Positions 52,384 to 61,063 of a stretch of 64,000 bases of DNA are shown here, piece by piece. Position 1 is the first letter of the stretch. Every line of letters begins with the position of its first letter. The DNA lies in assembly GCF_002008315.2 (NCBI RefSeq), contig NZ_MVDG02000001.1:3596001-3660000 (forward strand). The letters run 5' to 3'. The notes under the pieces were generated by a model. It made no database searches. It had not been told where the DNA came from and saw only the letters and a program-made list of their open reading frames with translations. The translations under genes were made by a program, and so were the position numbers. This DNA is from Arthrobacter sp. KBS0703. Its GTDB lineage: Bacteria; Actinomycetota; Actinomycetes; Actinomycetales; Micrococcaceae.

Positions 52384-54266
52384 CGCCGGTTCAGAAGCGG
52401 CGCGAAGAACGCGCCCAGCTCGGCGGTCGCCGTCAGCGGCAGGACGTTCGCCACGTACTGATCCGGGCGCACCACCACCATCACGCCGCCGCGGTCCAGG
52501 CCGCGCAGCTCGAAGATGTCCGCGGTGGGGTCGGTGCCGTAGGCGTTCTCAAGGTAGCTGAGCTTGAACGGGCCGACTTCCGGCTTGAACACCGCCGGGA
52601 CTGCGCCGATGTCGACGCCCGTGTGGTCCTGCTGGTAGATGACCTTCACGTCGAACCAGGCGTCGCGGTCGGCGCCCTCGGGTGTGGCGGCGAGCGGCGA
52701 CTCCGGTGCACTGGCCAGCCACGCCGCCAGGTCCGTGGTCGGCGACGGGGCACCTGCGGCGGCCGCGTCCGCGAAGACGTAGATGCGCCACCGGCCGTCC
52801 GCCTTCGCCTGGTGGCCGAGCTGCACCGGGTTCGTATCGCAGACCCGCACCACGGGCGCGGACTTGAAGCGTTTACCGATGGTGAACCCGGTGGCCAGGT
52901 CCTGGTGATCGGGCTCGGCGATGAGCATGGAGGGGGCGTACTGGGTCATGAAGCCCGCGGGGAACTCGGCCGTGCTGACATAGAAGTCCTCGAGTTCGGA
53001 GGGGCTATCGAACTCCTCGGGCTTCTTCGCCATGAGGGTGGACCATTCCTTGTCGAAGTCGATGAGGTTCTTCGCGATGACCTGGCGCTCGGCCGAGTAG
53101 GTGGACAGCAGGCTCTCCGGGCTGCGGCCTTCGAGCACGTGCCCCAGCTTCCAGCCCAGGTTGAAGCCGTCCTGCATGGAGACGTTCATGCCCTGGCCGG
53201 CCTTGGCGCTGTGCGTGTGGCACGCGTCGCCGGCGATGAATACGCGCGGCGTGCGGGTGCCCCGCTGCTCCGGGAGGACGTCGTCGAACCGGTCGGTGAG
53301 GCGGTGGCCCACCTCGTACACGCTGTGCCAGGCGACGTTCCGGACATCGAGCGTGTAGGGGTGCAGGATGTCGTTGGCCTTGGCGATGATCTGCTCGATG
53401 GTGGTGTTGCGTACGGCCCCCTTGCTGTTGGCGTCCACTTCGCCGAGGTCCACGTACATGCGGAAGAGGTGGCCGCCTTCGCGCGGGATCAGCAGGATGC
53501 TGCCGCCCTCGCCGGACTGGATGGCGCACTTCGTGCGGATGTCCGGGAAGTCCGTGACGGCCAGGACGTCCATCACGCCCCAGGCGTGGTTGGCCTGATC
53601 CCCGGCGAGGGTGCAGCCGATCGACTCCCGCACCTTGCTGCGCGCGCCGTCAGCGCCTACGACGTATTTGGCGCGGACCGTGCGCTCCCGGCCTTCGTCG
53701 GGTCCGGCCGTGTGGAGCAGCGTCACGGTGACGGGGTATTCGCCCTGGCCGGTGACTTCGAGGCTGCGGAATTCGTAGCCGTAGTCCGGCGACATGCGGG
53801 CGGGCGAGTTCGCCATGAATTCGGCGAAGTAGTCCAGGACGCGCGCCTGGTTGACGATGAGGTGCGGGAACTCGCTGATGCCGGCCGGGTCGTCGACGGC
53901 GCGGGCGGCCCGGATGATGCGGGAGTGGTCTGCGGGGTCCGGCTTCCAGAACGCCATCTCGGTGATGCGGTATGCCTCGGCGATGATCCGCTCGGCAAAG
54001 CCGAAGGCCTGGAACGTCTCGACGCTCCTGGCCTGGATGCCGTCGGCCTGGCCGATGGCGAGCCTGCCGCCGCGGCGCTCCACGACGCGCGTGGTGACAC
54101 CGGGGAACTGGGACAGCTGGGCGGCGGTGAGCATGCCTGCGGGGCCGGTGCCCACAATGAGCACCTCGACCTCGTCGGGCAGCTCTTCGGGGCGGTTGAT
54201 GCCGACGCCGGCGGCCGGCTGGACCCGGGGGTCACCGGATACGTAACCGTGGTGGTGAAACTGCAC
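52365..54266 (-). CDS. FAD-dependent aromatic monooxygenase (phenol/3-hydroxybenzoate hydroxylase type)
   Basis: A 633-residue group A flavoprotein hydroxylase. It has the Rossmann VLIVGTGPAGMLTAAQL, the DG motif VVGADGARSKVRESIG and the GD motif FIAGDACHTHSAKAGQGMN, followed by the thioredoxin-like C-terminal domain found in phenol 2-monooxygenase and 3-hydroxybenzoate 4-hydroxylase (MobA). Family members add one hydroxyl to a phenol using NADPH and O2. Divergent from the homoprotocatechuate operon, it is well placed to convert 3- or 4-hydroxyphenylacetate to homoprotocatechuate in place of the two-component HpaBC, which is absent. Substrate is inferred from context only. Confidence 0.85.
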   Translation of the reverse strand: MQFHHHGYVSGDPRVQPAAGVGINRPEELPDEVEVLIVGTGPAGMLTAAQLSQFPGVTTRVVERRGGRLAIGQADGIQARSVETFQAFGFAERIIAEAYRITEMAFWKPDPADHSRIIRAARAVDDPAGISEFPHLIVNQARVLDYFAEFMANSPARMSPDYGYEFRSLEVTGQGEYPVTVTLLHTAGPDEGRERTVRAKYVVGADGARSKVRESIGCTLAGDQANHAWGVMDVLAVTDFPDIRTKCAIQSGEGGSILLIPREGGHLFRMYVDLGEVDANSKGAVRNTTIEQIIAKANDILHPYTLDVRNVAWHSVYEVGHRLTDRFDDVLPEQRGTRTPRVFIAGDACHTHSAKAGQGMNVSMQDGFNLGWKLGHVLEGRSPESLLSTYSAERQVIAKNLIDFDKEWSTLMAKKPEEFDSPSELEDFYVSTAEFPAGFMTQYAPSMLIAEPDHQDLATGFTIGKRFKSAPVVRVCDTNPVQLGHQAKADGRWRIYVFADAAAAGAPSPTTDLAAWLASAPESPLAATPEGADRDAWFDVKVIYQQDHTGVDIGAVPAVFKPEVGPFKLSYLENAYGTDPTADIFELRGLDRGGVMVVVRPDQYVANVLPLTATAELGAFFAPLLNRRQTAVA

Positions 54267-54327
54267 GGGCTTTCCTCACTTCGTTGTGTGGCCGTCTATC
54301 GCCGTTGTGTTCGATATTAGAATTACT

Positions 54328-54344
54328 CGTTCCAATATGGAACG
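54328..54344. promoter_or_regulatory. Palindrome in the hydroxylase/hpa divergent promoter
   Basis: CGTTCC-AATAT-GGAACG, a 17-bp perfect palindrome with 6-bp arms, 62 bp upstream of the hydroxylase start. Distinct in type from the GTATAC site nearer the operon, so a second regulator may act here. Confidence 0.5.
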
Positions 54345-54419
54345 TTTATATTGATCCAAAACTGTACGCCAGGTATGACGCGGGATACAAGCGCTTCGAA
54401 AACTCCGCCAAACAAGGGG

Positions 54420-54462
54420 TTGACGGTCCCTCGATTCGTGGATGATAGTTATCGTATACGAT
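54420..54462 (+). promoter_or_regulatory. Promoter of the homoprotocatechuate operon with GntR-type operator
   Basis: TTGACG (54420-54425), 18 bp, GATAGT (54444-54449), then the perfect palindrome ATCGTATACGAT (54451-54462) where transcription should begin. TNGTATACNA-type palindromes are typical sites for FadR/FCD GntR repressors, and such a repressor is the second gene of the operon, implying autoregulation. Confidence 0.65.
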
Positions 54463-54486
54463 TTCGTACTCGATGAGGAGTAATTC

Positions 54487-56001
54487 TTGGAACAGGTCAC
54501 CGACCACATCCTGGCCGCGGCCCGCAAGGTCATCGCGGTGCACATCAACTACCCCAGCCGGGCAGCCCAGCGCGGCCGCACGCCGGAGCAGCCCTCCTAC
54601 TTTCTGAAGCCGCCGTCGTCCCTGTCGTTCGGTTCGGCGGAAGCCCCTTCAACGGTGGAGCGCCCCGCCGGCTGCGAACTCCTCGGATTCGAAGGCGAGA
54701 TCGCCCTGATCATCGGCAAGCCGGCCCGCCGCGTCGGCCTCGAGGACGCCTGGAGCCACGTCGAGTGGGTCACCGCCAGCAACGACCTCGGCGTCTATGA
54801 CCTCCGCTACGCGGACAAGGGCTCCAACCTCCGGTCCAAGGGCGGCGACGGCTTCACGCCGGTCGGCCCCGGGCTGATCCCCGCCGACACGGTGGACCCC
54901 GCAAAACTGCGCATCCGCACCTGGCACAACGGCCGCCTCGTCCAGGACGACACCACCGAAGACCTGCTCTTCCCCTTCGCAAGGCTCGTCGCCGACCTGT
55001 CCCAGCTACTCACGCTCGAAGAGGGGGACATGATCCTGACCGGCACCCCGGCCGGCGCCTCCGTGGCCAACCCGGGCGACGTCGTCGAGGTTGAAGTCAG
55101 CGCCGGCACGACGACGGCGGGCGGCGCCGCTTCCGGCCTCACCACCGGCCGGCTGGTCACCCTGGTTGCGGAAGGCACGACACCGTTCGCGGACTTTGGC
55201 GCCCGGCCCAAGACCGATGATCTCCAGCGGGAGGAAGCGTACGGCTCCCGGGAAGCGGCCGGTCTTGCCGCCGTGGAGGGCGCCGCCGTCGGGCCGGTCC
55301 TTACCCCGGAGCTGAAGGCGAAACTGGAAAGCGTCTGCACCGCCACGCTGTCCTCCCAGCTGCGCAAGCGCGGCCTGAACAACGTCAGCATCGACGGCCT
55401 CACCTCCACCCGCCCGGAGAAGCGGATCGTGGGCCTGGCCCGAACCCTGCGCTACGTGCCCAACCGCGAAGACCTGTTCAAGACCCACGGCGGCGGCTTC
55501 AACGCCCAGAAGAAGGCCATCGATTCCGTCAACGAGGGCGAGATCCTGGTGATGGAGGCCCGCGGCGAAAAGGGCACCGGCACCATCGGCGATATCCTGG
55601 CCCTCCGCGCCCAGGTCCGCGGCGCTGCCGCCATCATCACCGACGGCGGGGTCCGCGACTTCGCCGCCGTGGCAGCAATGGACATGCCCACGTATTACGC
55701 CAACCCGCACCCGGCCGTCCTGGGCCGCCGGCACATCCCGTGGGACACGGACATCACCATCGCCTGCGGCGGCACCACCGTGCAGCCCGGGGACATCATC
55801 GTGGCCGACTCCGACGGCATCCTAGTCATCCCGCCGGCCCTGGCCGAAGAGCTCGCAGACGATTCCATCGCCCAGGAACGCGAAGAAACCTTCATCGCGG
55901 AGATGGTGGAACAGGGCAACAGCGTGGACGGCCTCTACCCGCTGAACGCCGAATGGCGCCGCAAGTACGAACAATGGGAAACGGACAAGGCCAATGACTG
56001 A
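54487..56001 (+). CDS. FAH-RraA fusion protein, probable OPET decarboxylase/HHDD isomerase
   Basis: The 504-residue protein starts at TTG, six bases after GAGGAG. Residues about 15-260 are a fumarylacetoacetate-hydrolase fold like HpaG, with metal ligands E69 and E71 (LGFEGEIALI), D100 (ASNDLGVYDLRY) and LTGTPAGASV. Residues about 270-480 are an RraA/HMG-aldolase-like domain (LSSQLRKRGL, GDILALRAQVRGAAAIITDG, GVRDFAAVAAM, GDIIVADSDGILVIP). E. coli HpaG is instead two FAH halves in tandem. Here an RraA fold, known for oxaloacetate-type decarboxylation, replaces one half. First gene of the operon; it overlaps gntR by 8 bp. The decarboxylase/isomerase split is inferred. Confidence 0.85.
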   Translation: MEQVTDHILAAARKVIAVHINYPSRAAQRGRTPEQPSYFLKPPSSLSFGSAEAPSTVERPAGCELLGFEGEIALIIGKPARRVGLEDAWSHVEWVTASNDLGVYDLRYADKGSNLRSKGGDGFTPVGPGLIPADTVDPAKLRIRTWHNGRLVQDDTTEDLLFPFARLVADLSQLLTLEEGDMILTGTPAGASVANPGDVVEVEVSAGTTTAGGAASGLTTGRLVTLVAEGTTPFADFGARPKTDDLQREEAYGSREAAGLAAVEGAAVGPVLTPELKAKLESVCTATLSSQLRKRGLNNVSIDGLTSTRPEKRIVGLARTLRYVPNREDLFKTHGGGFNAQKKAIDSVNEGEILVMEARGEKGTGTIGDILALRAQVRGAAAIITDGGVRDFAAVAAMDMPTYYANPHPAVLGRRHIPWDTDITIACGGTTVQPGDIIVADSDGILVIPPALAEELADDSIAQEREETFIAEMVEQGNSVDGLYPLNAEWRRKYEQWETDKAND

Positions 56002-56701
56002 GACTGTAGCCAGGGCCGGCACCGCAGTCGGAAACGGCGCCACCGGCAGCAAATCCGAACAGGCCTACCAGGCGGTCAAGGCCCGGATCGTGGACGGGAC
56101 CTACTCCCCCGGCTACCGGCTGGTCCTGGCCAAGATCGCCGAGGACCTGGGCGTCAGCGTGGTTCCGGTCCGCGAGGCCATCCGCCGGCTCGAGGCCGAG
56201 GGGCTGGTGAAGTTCGAGCGGAACGTCGGCGCCACAGTGTCCGGGATCGATCCCACCGAATACCTCTACACGATGCAGACCCTGAGCATCGTGGAGGGTG
56301 CCGCCACCGCACTCTCGGCCCCGCTGATCGGGGCGGCGGACATTGCCCGCGCCCGGGCCGTAAACGAGGAAATGCGGGAATGCCTGCAGCATTTCGACCC
56401 CGTCCGCTTCACCCGCCTGAACCAGGACTTCCACAGCGTCCTGTTCGAGCACTGCCCCAACCCGCACATCCTGGACCTCGTCCACCGCGGCTGGAACCGG
56501 CTCGCGTCACTGCGGTCCTCCACGTTCCGCTTCGTGCCCGGCAGGGCCCACGACTCCGTTGCCGAACACGAAGCCCTCCTGAAACTCATTGAAACCGGCG
56601 CCGACGCCGACGCCATCGAAAAAGCAGCACGGCTCCACCGCTCCGCCACTCTGGACGCGTACCTCGCCCAAACCAACGCGGGGTCACTTAGCGCCCAATA
56701 G
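55994..56701 (+). CDS. GntR-family (FCD) repressor of the hpa operon
   Basis: A 235-residue regulator with an N-terminal winged helix (YQAVKARIVDGTYSPGYRLVLAKIAEDLGVSVVPVREAIRRLE split over about 25-70) and an all-helical FCD ligand domain with metal-ligand-like D/H residues (RFTRLNQDFHSVLFEHC, HDSVAEHEALLKLI). It lies inside the catabolic operon, overlapping the fusion gene. The GTATAC palindrome at the operon promoter is its likely site, with a pathway acid as inducer (inference). Confidence 0.88.
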   Translation: MTETVARAGTAVGNGATGSKSEQAYQAVKARIVDGTYSPGYRLVLAKIAEDLGVSVVPVREAIRRLEAEGLVKFERNVGATVSGIDPTEYLYTMQTLSIVEGAATALSAPLIGAADIARARAVNEEMRECLQHFDPVRFTRLNQDFHSVLFEHCPNPHILDLVHRGWNRLASLRSSTFRFVPGRAHDSVAEHEALLKLIETGADADAIEKAARLHRSATLDAYLAQTNAGSLSAQ

Positions 56702-56736
56702 AGCGCCCCGAATGGGCCGTAAGTGACCCCGCGTTG
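56674..56736. repeat. 17-bp inverted repeat at the end of gntR
   Basis: CAACGCGGGGTCACTTA and TAAGTGACCCCGCGTTG are perfect complements separated by 29 bp that contain weaker inner pairing. The left arm overlaps the last gntR codons. It may act as a terminator or mRNA-stability hairpin, or be a dispersed intergenic repeat; the AACGCGGG core also occurs in the tandem repeat at 63.6 kb. Confidence 0.7.
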
Positions 56737-56759
56737 CACCATCAGTAAGGAAATCAACA

Positions 56760-58274
56760 ATGACGTTCACTGCACCGGAAACCACATCCCACTACGTCCC
56801 CGAGAACCTGCCCACCCACATCCAGCACTACATCAACGGCGAGTTCGTTGACTCCGTGGGCGGCAAGACCTTCGACGTACTGGACCCAGTGTCCAACACG
56901 AACTACGCCACCGCCGCGGCCGGCCAGAAGGAGGACATCGACCTCGCCGTCGCCGCCGCCCGCGAAGCGTTCGTGAACGGACCGTGGCCGAAGATGAAAC
57001 CGCGCGAACGCGCCCGCATCCTGAACAGGATCGCCGACGCCGTCGAAGCCCAGGAGGAGCGCCTCGCCGAACTCGAGACCTTCGACACCGGCCTGCCGAT
57101 CACCCAGGCCAAGGGCCAGGCGCTGCGGGCGGCCGAGAACTTCCGCTTCTTCGCGGACCTGATCGTGGCCCAGTTCGACGACGCCATGAAGGTCCCCGGC
57201 TCGCAGATCAACTACGTGAACCGCAAACCGATCGGCGTCGCCGGCCTCATCACGCCGTGGAACACCCCGTTCATGCTGGAGTCCTGGAAGCTCGCGCCCG
57301 CCCTGGCCACCGGCAACACCGTGGTCCTCAAGCCGGCCGAGTTCACGCCGCTGTCCGCCTCACTCTGGGCCCGGATCTTCAAGGACGCCGGCCTGCCCGA
57401 CGGCGTCTTCAACCTGGTCAACGGCCTCGGCGAGGAAGCCGGCGACGCGCTCGTCAAGCACCCGGACGTCCCGCTGATCTCGTTCACCGGCGAAACCACC
57501 ACGGGCCAGACCATCTTCCGCAACGCCGCCGCCAACCTCAAGGGCCTGTCCATGGAACTTGGGGGCAAGTCACCGTGCGTGATCTTCGCCGACGCCGACC
57601 TGGACGCCGCGATCGACTCCGCCCTGTTCGGCGTCTTCTCCCTCAACGGCGAGCGCTGCACCGCCGGCTCCCGCATCCTCGTCGAACGCGCCATCTACGA
57701 CGAGTTCTGCGACAAGTACGCCGCCCGCGCGAAGAAGATCGTCGTCGGCGATCCGCACGACCCCAAAACCCAGGTGGGTGCGCTGGTCCATCCGGAACAC
57801 TACGAAAAGGTGGCCTCCTACGTCGAGATCGGCAAGTCCGAAGGCCGGCTGCTGGCCGGCGGCGGCCGCCCGGATCACCTCCCGGAGGGCAACTACATCG
57901 CCCCCACCGTCTTCGCCGACGTCGCCCCCGACGCGCGGATCTTCCAGGAGGAAATTTTCGGCCCGGTCGTCGCGATCACCCCTTTCGAGAACGACGACGA
58001 AGCCCTCGCCCTGGCCAACAACACCAAGTACGGCCTGGCGGCCTACATCTGGACGCAGGACCTGACCCGGGCCCACAACTTCTCCCAGAACGTCGAGGCC
58101 GGCATGGTCTGGCTCAACAGCCACAACGTCCGCGACCTCCGGACGCCGTTCGGCGGCGTCAAGGCCTCCGGGCTGGGACATGAGGGCGGCTACCGCTCCA
58201 TCGACTTCTACACCGACCAGCAGGCCGTGCACATCACGCTCGGCACCGTCCACACCCCCAAATTCGGCGCATAA
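56760..58274 (+). CDS. hpaE: 5-carboxymethyl-2-hydroxymuconate semialdehyde dehydrogenase
   Basis: A 504-residue aldehyde dehydrogenase that oxidises the ring-cleavage semialdehyde to CHM with NAD+. Motifs: GLITPWNTPFMLESWKLAPALATG, catalytic Glu in MELGGKSPCVIFAD, nucleophile Cys in LNGERCTAGSRILVE, EEIFGPVVAITPF. The opening IQHYINGEFVDSVGGKTFDVLDP and overall length match HpaE. Gene order with hpaD-H-I supports the assignment over other ALDHs. Confidence 0.95.
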   Translation: MTFTAPETTSHYVPENLPTHIQHYINGEFVDSVGGKTFDVLDPVSNTNYATAAAGQKEDIDLAVAAAREAFVNGPWPKMKPRERARILNRIADAVEAQEERLAELETFDTGLPITQAKGQALRAAENFRFFADLIVAQFDDAMKVPGSQINYVNRKPIGVAGLITPWNTPFMLESWKLAPALATGNTVVLKPAEFTPLSASLWARIFKDAGLPDGVFNLVNGLGEEAGDALVKHPDVPLISFTGETTTGQTIFRNAAANLKGLSMELGGKSPCVIFADADLDAAIDSALFGVFSLNGERCTAGSRILVERAIYDEFCDKYAARAKKIVVGDPHDPKTQVGALVHPEHYEKVASYVEIGKSEGRLLAGGGRPDHLPEGNYIAPTVFADVAPDARIFQEEIFGPVVAITPFENDDEALALANNTKYGLAAYIWTQDLTRAHNFSQNVEAGMVWLNSHNVRDLRTPFGGVKASGLGHEGGYRSIDFYTDQQAVHITLGTVHTPKFGA

Positions 58275-58323
58275 CCCCCTCGGCCGGCGCCAGCCAGGCC
58301 CCTTTCAACGAAGAGAGAATCCC

Positions 58324-59400
58324 ATGAACAACATCATCCCCAAGCCCTCCGTCCCCGCACCGGACATCGTCCGCTGCGCGTACATGGAAATCGTGGTCAC
58401 CGATCTCGCCAAATCCCGCGAGTTCTACGTCGACGTCCTCGGCCTGCACGTCACCGAGGAAGACGAGAACGCCATCTACCTGCGTTCCCTCGAGGAGTTC
58501 ATCCACCACAACCTGGTCCTGCGCAAGGGACCCGTCGCCGCCGTCGCGGCCTTTGCCTACCGAGTGAAGTCCCCCGCCGAAGTCGACGCCGCCGAGGCGT
58601 ACTACAAGGAACTTGGCTGCCGCACCGAACGCCGCAAGGAAGGCTTCACCAAGGGCATCGGCGACTCCGTCCGCGTCGAGGACCCGCTGGGCTTCCCCTA
58701 CGAGTTCTTCTACGAAACCGAGCACGTGGAACGCCTCACCCAGCGCTACGACCTCTACTCCGCCGGCGAACTGGTTCGGCTGGACCACTTCAACCAGGTC
58801 ACCCCGGACGTTCCCCGCGGCCGCAAGTACCTGGAGGACCTCGGCTTCCGCGTCTCCGAGGACATCCAGGATTCCGACGGCGTCACGTACGCCGTGTGGA
58901 TGCACCGCAAGCAGACCGTGCACGACACCGCCCTGACCGGCGGCAACGGCCCGCGCATGCACCACGTCGCGTTCGCCACGCACGAGAAGCACAACATCAT
59001 CCAGATCTGCGACAAGATGGGCGCCCTGCGCATCTCCGACCGGATCGAGCGCGGCCCCGGCCGGCACGGCGTCTCCAACGCCTTCTACCTCTACATCCTG
59101 GACCCGGACGGCCACCGCATCGAGATCTACACCCAGGACTACTACACCGGCGATCCGGACAATCCCGTGGTGACCTGGGACGTGCACGACAACCAACGCC
59201 GCGACTGGTGGGGCAACCCCGTCGTCCCCTCCTGGTACACCGAAGCCTCCCTCGTCCTGGACCTGGACGGCAACCCGCAACCCGTGATCGTCCGCGAGGA
59301 AAAGAGCGAGATGGCCGTGACAGTGGGCGCCGACGGCTTCTCCTACACCCGCAAGGACGATTCCGCAGTGGAGGGCTTCAAGCTCGGGGCGCAGGTCTAA
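58324..59400 (+). CDS. hpaD: Homoprotocatechuate 2,3-dioxygenase
   Basis: The 358-residue extradiol dioxygenase of the vicinal-oxygen-chelate fold opens the ring of 3,4-dihydroxyphenylacetate. Metal ligands fall at H155 (LDHFNQV), H214 (RMHHVAF) and E267 (HRIEIYT), the same numbers as in the Brevibacterium fuscum enzyme; H200 in TVHDTAL is the conserved second-sphere acid. Close relatives use either Fe(II) (B. fuscum HPCD) or Mn(II) (A. globiformis MndD), and the sequence alone does not decide the metal. It ends 3 bp before hpaH. Confidence 0.96.
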   Translation: MNNIIPKPSVPAPDIVRCAYMEIVVTDLAKSREFYVDVLGLHVTEEDENAIYLRSLEEFIHHNLVLRKGPVAAVAAFAYRVKSPAEVDAAEAYYKELGCRTERRKEGFTKGIGDSVRVEDPLGFPYEFFYETEHVERLTQRYDLYSAGELVRLDHFNQVTPDVPRGRKYLEDLGFRVSEDIQDSDGVTYAVWMHRKQTVHDTALTGGNGPRMHHVAFATHEKHNIIQICDKMGALRISDRIERGPGRHGVSNAFYLYILDPDGHRIEIYTQDYYTGDPDNPVVTWDVHDNQRRDWWGNPVVPSWYTEASLVLDLDGNPQPVIVREEKSEMAVTVGADGFSYTRKDDSAVEGFKLGAQV

Positions 59401-59403
59401 ACC

Positions 59404-60189
59404 ATGCTGGACGCGAAGACGATCGAAGCGATTGCCGACGAACTGCTCGAGGCCGGCCGGAACCGCAAGCCGGTGCAGCGCCTGACTGCCCGCTACCCGG
59501 ACATGACGGTGGAGGACTCCTATGCCGTGCAGCAGCTGTGGCGGCGGCGTAATGAGGAAGCCGGACGCACGCTGGTGGGCCGCAAGATCGGCCTCACGTC
59601 CAAGGCGATGCAGGCCGCCACGGGCATCACCGAACCGGACTACGGCGCGATCTTCGATGACATGGTCCTCGAAACCGGCTGCTCGGTGCAGTGGGACAAG
59701 TACACGCACCCCCGGGTGGAGGTGGAGCTGGCGTTCGTCCTGAAGGACGCACTCAAAGGCCCGGGCTGCACCATTTTTGACGTCCTGAATGCCACCGACT
59801 ACGTGGTTCCCGCCCTCGAGATCCTCGACTCCCGGATAGAGATGGAGGGCCGGACCATCGTGGACACCATCGCGGACAACGCCGCGATGGGCGCCATGGT
59901 GGTGGGCGGCAACCCGGTCCGCCCGGACGCCGCCGACCTCCGCTGGGTCTCCGCGATCCTCTACAAGAACCAGACCGTCGAAGAGACCGGCGTGGCCGCC
60001 GGCGTCCTGGACCACCCGGCCAACGGCGTGCACTGGCTCGCCAACAAGATCGCCGCGCACGGCGACGGCATGAAGGCCGGAGACATCATCCTGGCCGGGT
60101 CCTTCACGCGCCCGCTGTGGGTGTACAAGGGCGATACCGTGCACGCCGACTACGGACCCCTGGGGAGCATCACATGCCGCTTCGAGTAG
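59404..60189 (+). CDS. hpaH: 2-oxo-hept-4-ene-1,7-dioate hydratase
   Basis: The 261-residue hydratase of the FAH-like superfamily adds water to OHED. Features: VEDSYAVQQLWRRR, GRKIGLTSKAMQAATGI, the metal-site Glu pair in HPRVEVELAFVLKD and ALEILDSRIE, and a conserved C-terminus (GDIILAGSFTRPLWVYKGDTV). Length and order match HpaH; the stop region overlaps hpaI by 16 bp. Confidence 0.95.
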   Translation: MLDAKTIEAIADELLEAGRNRKPVQRLTARYPDMTVEDSYAVQQLWRRRNEEAGRTLVGRKIGLTSKAMQAATGITEPDYGAIFDDMVLETGCSVQWDKYTHPRVEVELAFVLKDALKGPGCTIFDVLNATDYVVPALEILDSRIEMEGRTIVDTIADNAAMGAMVVGGNPVRPDAADLRWVSAILYKNQTVEETGVAAGVLDHPANGVHWLANKIAAHGDGMKAGDIILAGSFTRPLWVYKGDTVHADYGPLGSITCRFE

Positions 60190-60983
60190 AACCCGATAAA
60201 ACGTTCCGCGACGCCCTGGCCGCGGCGGACCGTCCCCTGGCGGGCATGTGGGTGTGCTCCGGCAGCCCGCTCGTGGCCGAGATCTGTGCCGGGGCCAGCC
60301 TGGACTGGCTCCTGATCGACGCCGAACACAGCCCCAACGGCCTGGAATCCATCCTGGCCCAGCTGCAGGCGGTGCACGGCTACCCCGGGCACGTGGTGGT
60401 GCGGCCGCCGGTGAACGACACCGTGCTCATCAAGCAGTACCTGGACCTCGGCGTCCAAAACCTGCTGATCCCCATGGTCAATTCAGCAGCCGAGGCCGAG
60501 GCAGCGGTGGCCGCCACGCGGTATCCGCCGCACGGCGTCCGCGGCGTGGGCTCGGCGCTGGCCCGGGCCGCACGCTGGAACCGCGTTCCGGACTACCTGA
60601 CCCGCGCGTCCGAAACCGTCAGCGTCACCGTCCAGATCGAATCCGAAGCCGCCGTCGCCGCAGTGGAAAACATCCTCGCGGTCGACGGGGTGGACGCCAT
60701 CTTCCTCGGCCCGTCCGACCTCGCCGCTTCCATGGGGCTGCTGGGTCAGCAGGAACACCCCGAGGTGCGCGCCGCCGTCGAACACTGCATTACCGCCGCC
60801 AGGACGGCAGGCAAACCAGCCGGCGTGAACGCCTTCAACCCGGCCACCGCCCGCGCCTATCTCGACGCCGGCGCCGCCTTTGTCCTGGTGGGCGCCGACG
60901 TCGCCATTCTTGCCCGCGGCTCCGAAGCACTCGCCGCCGAATACACCACGTCCAACGACGGCGACGCCCCCGCCGGCTACTGA
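60174..60983 (+). CDS. hpaI: 4-hydroxy-2-oxo-heptane-1,7-dioate aldolase
   Basis: The 269-residue class II aldolase (HpcH/HpaI family) splits HHED into pyruvate and succinate semialdehyde. Start MPLRVEPDKTFRDALA after GGGGAG. Visible: MWVCSGSPLVAEICAGASLDWLLIDAEHSPN (catalytic His), VRPPVNDTVLIKQYLDLGVQNLLIPMV, the metal Glu in VTVQIESEAAVAAVENI and the Asp in IFLGPSDLAASMG. Last gene of the operon. Confidence 0.95.
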   Translation: MPLRVEPDKTFRDALAAADRPLAGMWVCSGSPLVAEICAGASLDWLLIDAEHSPNGLESILAQLQAVHGYPGHVVVRPPVNDTVLIKQYLDLGVQNLLIPMVNSAAEAEAAVAATRYPPHGVRGVGSALARAARWNRVPDYLTRASETVSVTVQIESEAAVAAVENILAVDGVDAIFLGPSDLAASMGLLGQQEHPEVRAAVEHCITAARTAGKPAGVNAFNPATARAYLDAGAAFVLVGADVAILARGSEALAAEYTTSNDGDAPAGY

Positions 60984-61063
60984 CCCGCCCGGTTACTGAT
61001 TCGCCCGAAGCCGGCAATCCGGGGCGGCAATGCCGGGGGCGGCTGCGGCAATAGACTGAAGCC

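Noticed and set aside
52623..54320. A 565-codon plus-strand frame opposite the FAD hydroxylase
   Set aside because: Antisense shadow of a clear flavoprotein gene; no domain recognised.
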